The notes below the pieces were generated by a model. It was not told the origin of the DNA. It searched no databases and saw only the letters and a list, made by a program, of their open reading frames with translations. Position numbers and translations under genes: made by a program. Shown in pieces: positions 36,020 to 48,188 of a stretch of DNA of 64,000 bases; within the stretch, counting starts at the first letter, position 1, and each line of letters starts with the position of its first letter. This DNA is from Morchella semilibera (Eukaryota; Ascomycota; Pezizomycetes; Pezizales; Morchellaceae). Location of the stretch: positions 558,001 through 622,000 of the forward strand of contig WBVU01000015.1 in NCBI GenBank assembly GCA_009192285.1. The letters are read 5' to 3'.

Positions 36020-39000
36020 TTATTCCTTCGTCTCGGCCTCGGCCTCGGCCGCATCAGCACCTGCCTCGACGACAGAAATGATTGGAGAACCGGCCTTCTC
36101 GTGATTGGTCCACATTTCCTTCAGGCTAGGAAAATCCTTCTGCACCTGCTCACTGGAAGGGATGCTAACAGAGGCTTTCTCCTCCTCGCTAATTAGGCTC
36201 GCACTCGACGCTTTCAGCTTCGGGTTTAGGCTCTCGCCGCTGCCGCCAAAGAATCGATCGGCCTCATTCACGCACTCCGTATCCTCCGGGTCGCAACGGG
36301 ACTTTGGCTTGTACCTCATCCCGTGGGAAAACGGCTTCTCATCCTCATCCTCAGCGTCCGCAGAGCCGGCAGTGGCGGGCAGATCATCGCCGTAGACGGA
36401 CTTCTGTGCGAAGTTTGCGGGCATGGGCTGGCCGTTCATGAGGACGACATTGCGGCCCTTTTGAACGTTGACAACCTCCTCACCGAAGGATGCCGGGAAG
36501 GCATTTGCGAATCCACCGACCTCGGAGACGGAGCGGGTGTCTCCCGGCGCACTTTGGAGCTTGGTAACCTTCTCGCAGTCCTTGTCGCCGCGGCGGAGAC
36601 CGCCTTTTTTAAGGCCAAGACCGGGACCACGCGTGCTTTTTTGGGCTGGGATGACAGAGCGCTTTTGAGCAGGCGCGGGCACAGGTGCAGGCTCCTTTTC
36701 TTTTGGCTCAAAGAGGACTGGGTGACCGTCGACTTCAAGGGGGCGGCCATTGAGGAGAAGGACAGACCCGCCCTTGCGGAAGTAGTCCTCATCCGGATCG
36801 CCGCTCTCTCCGGTTTCGCTGGGGGCGTTGCCGCCAGCAAGGGCGCGCTGTTGAGCGTTGTAGGCGGCGCTCTCCTGGTTTGCGGCGAGTTGGGCGTCAA
36901 GAACGTCCTTGGGGGCGTTGAAGAAGCGGAGAGCGCGGTCAAAGCCACGCTTCTCGATCGTAGCTTCAGTGATGTTTTCAACCTGGGAAGGCTCTGTGAG
37001 AGCTTTGACGTTGAGGGTGCTGTGGCGCTTTTCGAGGGTGGTCTGCTGCTGCTGCAAGTTTCTGGACGTATGACCGGCTTCGACCACGCTTTCCTGACCC
37101 ATTCCAGACCAGCCTGACAAGATATTGACAGGCTCGATAGTAATGATGTCTCTCTTCTCGATCTCGTCTGACTCGGGGAGCATCTGGTCCTCAAAGAACT
37201 CGTCAGAGATCTTCTGCTTACTCGCGACACCTTGAGGCTTCTTAATCCACATCTTCTGAGCCTTGTCAAAGCCTGCCATAGTATCGTAGATCTCCTTATC
37301 CTCATACTCAGTCGGAACTGGTGCGGGCTTATCTAGCATTTCAAGGGTATTTTTAAGTGCGGCGGACTCGACGCTCGTACCATCTTCAGAGAGCTTGCTG
37401 CGTTTGCTCTTCTCTGATGTAGCAGGATCAGGGACAGGTTTAGGCTTGATCCACATTGATTGAGCCTTGGAGAAGCCTGCCATAGCAGAGTAGATCTCTT
37501 TGTCCTCGTACTCGGGGACATAGACTGGCTCCCTCTCGCTCTCCGGGGCGACCTTTTTCTTCTCGACCATCGCGAAGGTCTTTTCAAACTTTGAGTCGGG
37601 AACGGTGGTCTCGGCTTCCGCGTCTGGGTTTGCCTTCTCATCGCCAGTTTCGGAAATCTTGCGCTTGTAATGGCCGGGGCCGGTCATATATGGGGGCAAA
37701 TCAACGAATATGTCTTGGTCGGCGTTGAGATCGGTATCAAGGAGGGACCTTTTGGATTTGAGTGACCAGTCGTCGATGATTTCCGTCTCGAACTCAGTAA
37801 TCTCAACAATGACAGACAATATGGAGAGTTCGCTGGCTAAGCAATTGTCCGAGTGGTGGAAGTAATCAGCGGAAACGGGAGCGGCAATAGGTGTGAGAGG
37901 GACTTCGCATCCGGGTTCCAAGTTGTTGGCGCACGAAACGACATCCAAGGGGGTATATGGAGCAAAGGGCTTCGTGATGATGAAGGATTGCTACGTTTTA
38001 TGATGTTAGTATTCTAGCAGGGCTGATATCAGATCAAGAACTGAGGTCTTAGGGTAGAGGCATATTATGCTAGTGCCCTTGATATATAGATACCTCGTAA
38101 TGAGAGAAGCTGGAATTATCCTCAGTAAGAGGATAGTTGGGAGTTGGGTCGGAGATATGGGTCACCCGGCGATAGGTCAAAGGGGTGAATTTCTAGAATA
38201 GATTTAATGTGAATATGTATTTCATGCTTCATGCTTCCAAAGCGTATGTAAAGGGCTCCCGGGAAAGCATACTGAATGTTCTGAATAGGAAAGGAACGAA
38301 AGGCCATAGAAAAAAGGGGAGATGTTACCCTATCAAGGAATTGCGCATATTGATCATTTCCAACCATTGGCTGCCCAAACGTAGTAAGTTCGGGGTTCCA
38401 TCCCTTGGCAAAGAAATCGGCAGCAGCCAAAGTTACCACAGCACCACCAGCTTGGCTTCCAACAAGAACGAGTTTATAAGGATTGCTGGCTATATGTAGA
38501 CATGAGTACATGAGTATTGGGTCCCCGCACAAGATATCGATGTTCATCTGATCCATACCTTCGACATACTGTTTCACCAACTCCTTGATGGCCTCTTCAG
38601 CCTTGACCCATTCCTTGTGGAAGCCTTTATGGACCTTACACCCAGGGCAGACATGCTTGTAATCCACGGTCTCCGCGGTTGGGCTGCTGCTGTAGCCACC
38701 CGCGATTGCAACGAAGATCTTCCTTCCATCGTGATCAACCGCGACGTACCCGCGTGTACCCTCGCCTTGATCGGCGAGGTCATCGTTGGTGTTCCATTGC
38801 TTCACCAACTCGAGTCCCGGGAACTCCCTGCAGAAAGAGTTACACTGGAAAGGATAGGTAATCCCCTCGATGGACCCGGCACAGTTGGTTATATCGACAA
38901 CCTTGGCAAGTTCAACGAATTCATCAAAGAGAGACTTGGAGATTCCAGGGGAGAGAGTGGGTAAACGAGCAGAAAGCTCATAGTTGACTGGGCTAGCTTT

Positions 39001-39114
39001 CTCAATGTTACCTTGAGAACCTAACAGAATTTGTCTTGAGCTCGGAAACGGAGCTGCTAGGGCCACAAGTGGGAAACATAGGAGCGTTGCCGAGCGTAAA
39101 TATGTGGACAACAT
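36020..39114 (-). CDS. Secreted class 3 lipase-like protein with long repeat-bearing, Kex2-site tail
   Basis: Four exons (39114-38559, 38489-38329, 38192-38094, 37990-36020; introns 69, 136 and 103 nt, all phases exact) encode 928 aa. A signal peptide (MLSTYLRSATLLCFPLVALA) is followed by a lipase class 3 domain (about 60-330) with RGYVAVDH, CPGCKVHKGFHKEW, YKLVLVGSQAGG, TYRRVTHISDPTPN and a C-terminal piece ending DYFHHSDNC. The nucleophile motif is GSQAG instead of GHSLG: Gln198 sits where serine is needed. Asp254 (SDP) and His270 remain. The tail (about 340-928) contains a 25-residue unit twice (432-457 and 500-524: EYEDKEIY..MAGF..KAQ.MWIK), two LNGRP/MNGQP segments (about 678-701 and 783-799), and Lys-Arg sites such as IEKR, LEKR, TIEKR and AQKR. 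Lipase fold and secretion are seen in the sequence; loss of activity and Kex2 processing are inferred. Confidence 0.85.
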
Positions 39115-42100
39115 GAGGGAGGTTTTTTTTTTCTTCCTTTTTTTTTTTCAGATTAGGACCTTGTTCACTGACCAAGTAGTCTACAGCTGGCCTTTTGTAC
39201 ATTCGCACTTCGAGGAATCATTCTTTCCTCGGGCTCCTAAAAGCACTTAGTTCGAAGCTTCATAATTCGATGAACCTACTGCTATAGATGAGTTGAGTGG
39301 GCTCCAACACTATAAATATATCTAAGGGTGTTTTCCGCTGAAGATACCTGCCTCTTCCAACTCAGCAGCATGTGACGAACCAATATGCAGCTTATCCTTC
39401 TTTCAGAACCTATCGAAAGCACATACCTATTTTGTACACAGTGTGTTTAGTTGTACCATGGTAAGAAAGCGTGGTAAGCTCCGTTCTGTGTGCATGTACC
39501 ATGTGTGCATGTACCACCGTCTAGCCAAATCAATTTAAAGCTTGACTATTGCAGTGTACCCAGTATCTATGGTACTGGGCACAGACAAACTAAAAGCGAG
39601 CGGGTGACTACTTTACTTCATGTTCATGAGATCACAATCGGGTTTAATCCGCTGCAAGAAGTCGTGCTGAGGAAGGGCGCGTTATTGTCGTACCGCATTC
39701 GATATTGTAGTTATATTGTGTCCGCTTTAGGCTAGCCCACTCCCCTCTTTCTTTTGCTCATACAATATGATAGCGATGCAATTGATGTAATGCTTTTTTG
39801 TATTTCCATCATCACCTCGCGATCGAGGCGCTAGGATAAGGAATAGAGTATAATCCGCCATCATCTGGTGTATCGATATATATCGCACCGCTTCCATAAT
39901 GAAACTAATGTAGTTAGCTTCCTAGCGTCACCTTAGACAGGATCTTTGTGGACGTACTAGTCCACACTGGTACTGCGGCGGGGAGAATATTTCCGTCATA
40001 AAATCCCGCTCGAAAAATTTGTCATCAACGCCGCAGCCTGGAACTTGTTTCGAGTGATAGTCTATGATACGTCTCGGGTCCATATAGCTAACCAGCAAAA
40101 GTTGTGCTAATCCGTGGGGTTTGATCAACGTTAAAAGGTGACCAGGATTAGCAAGCCCCTAAAGGGCCTTATGTGAAGACACATAGCCCAAGTGAGACCA
40201 ACTCCTAACAAATGGCAGTGAGAAGCTGAGGATTCCGATATGGGCCGAAATGTTTCAAACACAGCAGGATCATCACAACGCTATCCAAACAAATCAGACG
40301 CCTTTTGAATACTTTCAATAGTATGACTGCTTTTAACATCAGGTGCGGTCGATTGGGAGTGCACTTATCTTTCCTTGCCGGCATCAGCTATCTAGAGACA
40401 CCAGATAAGTGGATGTAGTAACGGTGACAGGAAAGATCACCTAAAAAGTACCAGTATACGGCCCTGATCTCCCTGGCATGTCGCATCATATGTTACAGCC
40501 TGAATTTCTCCACCTGCTCCTTGCATAACAACGAAGATCGCATATAGGGGCTCAAAGAACGTTGCTGGTCACTCCTAGATTGTTTTGGTGGGTATCAAGA
40601 AGGCCTACTCGGTCTGTCATAGACCAAGTGGTTGTTGAATCCGCCAGGCAAAAGGCGGCAGTGGACTTTGAGGCGAGTTTTGCTTGGTGTTTGTAGAAGA
40701 GATCGGAAATTCTTATTGTTTCGCATAGTCACAGATTGCAAATATGTCGTCAACCGAAAGGTCATGGATTCTCGAACAAAGCTTCCTGAATAGAGCACAC
40801 AGACAAGGGGCTGGGCCTTGACTCCCCCGTAAAACCCTTGTGTAATCTGCAGATTTCATTTCCTATTTGTAAAAAGCGATTCAGTAGCGTGTAGATCGTG
40901 ATAACACAGACTCAAAATCTCTGCTAGTTACCGATTCGCTGGCTTTTGAAGTATGCATCCGTCAATTGACACTGTGCTAACACCTGTATGTTGTATGTCT
41001 ATGAGTAGGAGCCAATGGCTCATATATGAAAAGAACATACACGGTAGTTTAATCATACGATTAGCTGCTCCCCAGGTAATTTCCGGATGGGTATTCTTTT
41101 AAGTTCGGCGGAATTTCGGATCCCGTCAGACCATTTTGTGGCTCGGTGACTGCGCCATGTGTAAATCTCCATGAGGAAGTGGCCTTGCCACCGTAAATAC
41201 GGGGCCCGAACACCACCGAAGGGGGAACCACCAGTCCCGAGAGCCAAAAGGTCTCAACCAAAGGCAATTCGATGCGGTTACTGTAGATGCGATGGCACTC
41301 TGTAACCCTTATTAGGTTAAAGCTGAATCCTACAGCTTTTGCGTAATTGGTACCTACCCGCATAACTATTTTGTCCCAAGACTCGGACCATACGGTGTTG
41401 AAATTCCGGTGTCCGACCTAACTACCCCTGCTTGTAAGAATATCTAACGGCCATGGCATAGCATGGTATGGCATGTCCGATACCCACGACTAATATCCGT
41501 CACCAGATATCTGCACAAAACATTCCTGAACCTGTAGGCATGTATGTATGTAAGATAAAAGCCTGGTTTGATGTCTTGAGACTCACATAAATTTACCAAC
41601 TTTACAAGGTTGGACCTGTATTCGGAAATTGTCCATTCAGAAACATTGACAGTAAGAGAGCTTTTGGCTGCTGTCACTTGGTCAATTTCTAGCAATACTC
41701 GTGCGTATTGGTGAGACTCGTAGTAGTCACGAGGCGAGTTTCCCTCCAGTCGGGTTGACCCGTGGGGTTTTGATATTTGATGTTTCTATTTAAGGAGTAC
41801 ATAATCCACTCTACTCTGGTTTTTAGCACCGAGAGATTGAAGAAGTGTGGAGCTCATAAAGACCAGTAAATATAACAATTCGAGCATTGACTTTCAGTGC
41901 CCTGGGGGTTTGTTGGATTCGGGGACCAGGCCGTTTTTCGCCGCCCACACCCCACACTGCACTGCTGGGTAGCAGATATCTCGATGACATCTGGTCAAGT
42001 CGTGTCGGCGCACTTTTCAAACCGCCACTCCCGTAATCAGTGCACGATGCAAATCAGGCCAAGATTTCGCTTGAAAGTCAGCATTTGTTTTTCTTGTATG

Positions 42101-43562
42101 TACAATTGCTTTTTGCAACTGAGGCATTCCCCAATCCTAGGACTCCCGGTTGCATGCTCCTCCGTTCGCCAAACCTGCCGAAAAAAGAGGACTTTCCGAT
42201 GCCGGTAGAGTTTGAAGGGTGTAACTTTTGTAAGCGTTTTATCTAGATAATAGATGCTAGCATTAGTAATGTAGCGAACTTTTGACAAGTTGCCTTGGCT
42301 TCGAGCGTCAAAACGATAACCATCTAGAATAGTCAAAAATTCATTTATTTCCGGGGGAAATAGGAAATCTCAATACTTATAAGAAGTTACCTATTTAGTA
42401 TTCAGGAGGGCCGGGGTGGTCCTAAACCCTTAGTTACAAAATTTTCCTTCTGTTTCAATTTGCTAGGATGGTAGGATGGCTTCGGGGAAAATAACGAAAA
42501 GATGTTGTACTCAAAAGGCAGATTCTATTGGGTGATTGCTCTCGTGATCTAGTGTGCATAAGGATTGGCACCTCTGCAGGCCCAGGGAAACCCTGCCGCC
42601 AGCCCTGTCGGCGAGATGATGAGTCGATCAGTTTCGCAAACGTAGGAGCACGCGAGGGTGCATGAAGAGGTAGGATCAAGAAGTTTTGACAACCCCGCGG
42701 TAGACTCGCAAACTAGAAATTTGTGGATTCTGCGTCCATGATCTCACAGTAACTTATGCGGATTGTTTTGCGAAAGAGACATCAATATACTTGCAGTGCC
42801 GGAAGAGCGTCCAGAGAGGAACGAGGCAATGATTGAATTCCGAATTGATTGGTGATGGAAGTAAAAATTTTATGTACCTACAAGTACCATTGAATGTAGG
42901 TATTTGCGCAGAGCGCAAGTATAGAAGAAGCTGTGAAGGAAAGCAAGGGCCCTCGTAACTTTGATCAACAGCGAAACAATTCCTACACTCGCGTGGCTCC
43001 CCTGAACATCCCCCTGGTTCTTAAAGGTCCTTTCTCCCGCACCTCTCTCAAAAGCCTTAGCTTACACGCAACTTCTCGCAGTCAACCAGTCCCATCATTA
43101 GAATCACCAACATCATCGATTTTTCACCTATCTGAGTACTGCCCTATCGAAATATCCCACCTTGTTGACCCCCCCGCTTGCCCTAACTATATATCCTCCC
43201 CACTTCGGAGATCCAATTCGCCCAAAACTTGTCACCCGTAGATCGTGTATGGAGATCTGCGAGCTGTCTTGGATCCCAATCCTCGTTTAATTCCAACACC
43301 GAGCCGCCTCACGGTCCTTTTAGTTCTTTCCTATAAGGCCGTGTCCGGGTCTTTCATTTCTGAGCTCCCCACGTCCGGACTTTATCCCACGTCGGTCACC
43401 TCACCCAACGGTCGTGGGATTGGTGCATTTATAGAACAAGCCAGCAAGCTTTTTCGCTTTCTTGGTATTTGAACACCCACTACCTACAAAAAGGTTCGTA
43501 GCCCTCACTTAGAGCCCGCTGTTATCATCCCACACCACCGTCCTTTGTTCGGGAAAAAAAAA
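39115..43562. other. gene-free stretch between lipase-like and F-box genes
   Basis: No supported gene. Frames at 41053-41363 (both phases of the minus strand) and 42037-42336 have no motif and no splice partners. One copy of the 19-bp motif (opposite strand) is at 40051-40069. The two divergent genes at its ends may have their promoters here; the region 43000-43560 directly before the F-box start is the likely promoter and leader. Confidence 0.5.
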
Positions 43563-45204
43563 ATGACAACCCTTTCGATTGAGTCGAATATTTTCAAAGC
43601 CAAAAAGGCCATCAGATCAAAATTCCAACATGTAATGGAGTCACGTCAACAGAAGGAAGTAACAATGGAAAAACCATCAAAACCATCAAATCATCAAGGC
43701 CCCCCCCAGAGGAACGTCTTCGAAACTTTCTTCAACGGACGTGCTCGCCGAACGATGTCCTTCGTGCGTTCTAAACAGCAGGGGAAACTGGTTGGGGTTC
43801 AGGGTAGGGCTGCCAAAAGGTTAGCCTTTGTGACAATATTGCTACTCCCTGTCAAATTCAGTATGCTGATAGATTTCCTGGTATAGCCCTACATTGGGGG
43901 ATAGATTTTTCTCACTACCCGTTGAATTACAGTTGAATATTGTGAACATGCTATTTTTCTTCGATTTGCTCCACCTTCGCCAAACATCAAAAAAATTCAG
44001 AGAACTCACGATGCAACACGAAAGCCACATTGTCAGACATCACATCGATATGTGTGTGCCGAAACATATCACCAAACTTTATCCCCCGCCGGCAAATAAT
44101 ACGCCCACTCTAAGCTATCTCACCGACTTGGCATATAAGCAGAGGGTATCGACTCAGTTGGCACAGGTGCTCGCAAACCAGATTGTTAAGGAGATGATGG
44201 GAAGCAGGCAGCAAAGGGCTATGACAAAAGATGCCAATCAATATGTTATCAGACATTTGCAGCTTGGCACTTCGCCCCTGATATTTGCGCTTTTTCACTT
44301 TTTGGAAACTTACAGGGAGCGCAAATTGGAACATCTATTAGAGGGTGATTTGAATTATTCCACTGAGAGGCCATCAACAATTCTCAACTCAATCTCGCAT
44401 GAGAGGAATATGGCCCTTCAGTCGGAAATCCTAAAACACTACCCGGATGATCTTCTTCTTCAATATCATCAGATGTACCACCTGCTTCTGCATATGCTTA
44501 TTCGTCGACTCAGCCCGTCCAGAATGCCCTTTGGTCTCCGCACAATTAGCCGTTGGAGTTCTCAACGACCTAGCAACGAGGCTTTTGCTAAAGTTCTTGT
44601 GCTTGGCGGCATTCGTGAGGTGTGGGAAATCTACAAGATCAAGGGTTATAGCAACAGACGCAAAGCCCTTGACAAATATCTCAAGAAGCTGGACTCGGAC
44701 AAAATGCAACATAGTACAACCATTAATAGTCATACCGAGAGTAGCTCAGCGGCAGAAGCTAATATATCGGTACCCCGCGGTTCACCTGGACGAGGCCCGA
44801 GTCTAGAGATCCCTTCGAAGGTGGCTAGGTTGGAGGTGGATGAGTTGATGGATGTTTGGACGCCTGCTGCAGAGGAGCGCTTATTATCCAGGGCGATTGT
44901 CACATCCTTGGATGAAGTTGGTTGCTGTGGACATTTTGTGTCTCAATTATTGGGGAACACTGCCGATACAGATAATGAGGAGGATGGAGAGGATTCTGAA
45001 GACGAGGACGACTCTGGAGATGACGCCCCGAACAACCCAGGTGCAGCAAATGGGATCCATTACACTGGTGGCGCTACGTCTGTCCAGGAAAATACCTGGG
45101 ATGGGGCGGATATACACGAGGAACAAGAACAAGATGATGATGACGACGATGACGATAGTTCATTCGGGGATGATGAAGGGGCAGTAGGTTCCAGTTCTGC
45201 TTAA
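43563..45204 (+). CDS. F-box protein with acidic C-terminal tail
   Basis: F-box proteins connect substrates to Skp1-cullin ubiquitin ligases. Two exons (43563-43819 and 43887-45204, intron 67 nt) give 524 aa. The start is the ATG of MTTLSIESN; the long frame of exon 2 has no ATG of its own near its beginning, and the splice AAAAG|GTTAGC..TATAG joins phases exactly. The F-box is at about residues 89-130: FFSLPVELQLNIVNML, then LLHLRQTSKKFREL. A basic, Ser/Lys-rich leader precedes it. The middle part is helical with no recognised substrate domain. The last 80 residues are very acidic, with two Asp/Glu runs and an eight-Asp stretch. The substrate cannot be inferred. Confidence 0.8.
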
Positions 45205-48188
45205 TCGTAATCGAATCTGCTGCGGTCTTTTTTCTTTCTTTCCAGTTATCTCGGAGGTTTATTTCTTCTTGGGATAATATTTGCTTCCTTATTTTTGCGT
45301 TACCTATATTCTGTACACTTTTAGGGATGTTATCTACTTTCTTGCACTTTGTTTTCCTCTCTGATATGCCGCATGATGTCTATATGGGTTTTATATGCGC
45401 TATACTGGAGGAGTCTTTCCCTTTTTTTTTCTCTCTATGTATCTGAGGTTTCTGTATCTTTATCGGGCTGGGCTGGGAGTTTTTTTTTTCTTTTTTTTTC
45501 TTTCTCTCTTTCTTTCTTTCCTTCTTTCCTTCCTTCCTTCCTTCCTTTTTCTCTTTTCCTTTTCCTTTATTACTACGTTCATTAAATCTAGGCTGGGGGC
45601 ACGTGGGTTGGGGGGTTACTACGGATGATATACTAGCAACTATAAAATACATGGTTAAAGCAACATACACTCTACACATGATTGGCTTGGGGGAGTCGGG
45701 CTATGGAATGGGGGTGAATGATGATGATCTGTATTGGGAAATTAGGCATCGTGGTTTTTAGGGATTGGCTCGATAGACGAAGTACACTTTTATTGATTGG
45801 GCTCTCAGTGCGTACCCTACGCATACTTTCAGTGCCTACGACATACTTTAGGTATCTACAGCTAGGTGCAAGGACGAGAATGACTACATACATACATGAT
45901 CAATAAAACCTTTTGCCTTCCATGATATCTATTGATTATGATATAGTACGCACATTCTACTCAAATCAGGGCAGAGCACCACCCCCAACAGCACCAACAG
46001 TACCACCTACTACTACATACCACTACCCTTCAGGTAGACGCCTAGGCAACATTGAATATCCCGAATAGCTATAGATACGCGTCCGTTCATTTCTAATCCC
46101 CCCATCCCAAGAAGCTCCCCACAAATAGTATAATACATATACAGGACTGACCACGGAGTGAATTACCGTGCCCCCAGTCAATAATTCCTCAGTCATTCAG
46201 GGGGGGGGGGGGAGGCTTGGGACTTGAAATTCCTCTCTCTCTCTCTGAACTGCCCTCTCTTTTGTCTGAAGATCAAATCGGCCGTGATATCATCGCCTCT
46301 TGGCCCCTCCCGTCCCTCAGCCAATATCGGGGCATAGAGTGGAATAGGTACATGTCGCTCTTCTACATACGATACAGGTATGTATGAGGTGAGCTGCAGC
46401 TGAATGAGTAGGGTACCTACACACATGTACGATAACTACATGTACCTACTTACATGCGCCCTAATAGAGACACCTTAGACAGTGTGCAAGCGCACTGTCG
46501 ATGTCGAGTAGAACACGGGGATAGCCGGGGTATGAATTGGTTCGTCTCCGTCTACATCTCCTGCATTATAGGCTGGGTACATACATCATATGGTAACTGT
46601 ACCTCTGCTCTACTCTACCTTCCTACCCTAGCCATCCTATCGAGCATCCCCATCGACCCCAGATCCCCCTCTGCGCGGCAAAAAAGGAAGAAAGGGAATA
46701 GAAAAAAAAAAGAAAAGAAAAGAAAAAAGGAAGAGTGACCGGACCAGGTTCACGCCAATAAATTGCGACAGCGGCGGCTCTGTACATAAAGCGCAGCCGA
46801 CCCGGGGGAGCGGTTACATTTCTCTCTCTCTCTCTCTCCCTTCTCTTTCTCTCGCCCGAGTACTTATGTACTTATATTGATTGGTTGGTCCGAAGTAACG
46901 ATTTCTGGGGGGGAAGGAAGGGAGGTGGGAGGGGTGGGGGGCAATACTTCGGAATGGAAGGAATAGCCGCGAAGGACGTGCTAGGAAGGCTCGGGGTATC
47001 TATTGTTCTGTGTATGGGGCCGGCGTGGGGATGGGGAGTGGTGACTATTGCGCACTTTACCTGGCCGGGCAGAGAGGCCTAGCTAGGGATACCTACCATA
47101 GAGAATTTCAGAGTTACACAGGTCGGTGGAAGGTGTCAATCTGGAGAGGGGGGGTAATGACAGGAAGGGCGCGGTGGGGGGGGGGGGGGAAGTATGAGAT
47201 GCATTGGTTCGATATGGGTATATACATGTATGTAGGAGGGATCAGGGAGAGGTCTCTCTCTTCATTAGAGACATCGACAACGGTTGTCAATTATCATATC
47301 ATATCAATATCATACATATCTGCGACTAACCTACCTGTAGCTAAATGTGAGTGAGTGTGTCTCACATACGCGTAATTTACACCCCCATACACAGCTGGAA
47401 TTGATAATTTCCGGATGTAGAATTTCTCAACTCGCCATCTGCTTGCTAAATTAAAATTGACCCAAGTTTGGCTAAAGTACTATTATATTATAATATCGTG
47501 ACTTCGAGTTTTTGATTAAACTGCCAAGAACGGAACAGGAGATGTGGGGATGTACCAAGAAGTATCTACCATAGTACAGCATTCCTAACTACATGCACCC
47601 CCCCCTTTTCTTGAGCAGGTGTAACGGAAGTACATAATTAAGATGTAGTTTCAAGATACAACCAACTCTCGTTAATATATGATAATATGGCTATTATCAT
47701 GATATATACATGTATCTTATTAGGATACATGTAGTTTGTATCACAGACTTTGGCTTCCACGCAGTGCATGTCCCTATATTGAGAGGGCACACAAAAGTAC
47801 GTTCTCGGGAGATTCGGAAATCAATTCATACCTACATGTCGGTATGTAGTCAAACAGATTTATGGGCCATGAACAGCGACGAAGTCTCTATTACAGGCGA
47901 CAGCCCAGTGACGTCTGTAAAGAAAAAAATCAGGGAGAAAAAGCACAACATGTCAATTGAATGGATTTATCGGCTAGCACTCGTAACAAAGGAAAAGAGG
48001 GGAAAAAAAACACAAGAGCCATAATCGTCGATCAATGCGATCATAAAAAAAAGGTGAGTGATGAGAGGTGACGACAAAAAACGATACAACGAAAAGCACG
48101 CCGAAAATAAAGAGGAGTGAAAAACACAAAAGAAACCCTCAAATCGTCCCAAATTTAGTCATCTGGCATAGCACTGGAGTCTATCCGC
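45205..48188. other. gene-free stretch between convergent F-box and PDC genes
   Basis: No gene is supported. It contains T/C tracts (own entry), a G-run (46200-46213), CT tracts (46821-46840) and TACATGTA-type palindromes at 46345, 46423, 46436, 47224, 47704 and 47725. The two flanking genes point toward each other, so both 3' ends lie here. Confidence 0.5.
45481..45565. repeat. T-rich / (TTCC)n microsatellite
   Basis: T-runs interrupted by C, then TTTC and TTCC units, downstream of the F-box gene. Frames over it are low-complexity only. Confidence 0.85.

Noticed and set aside
36436-37305. 289-residue Ser/Arg-rich frame on the minus strand
   Set aside because: Shadow of the lipase-like protein tail in another frame.
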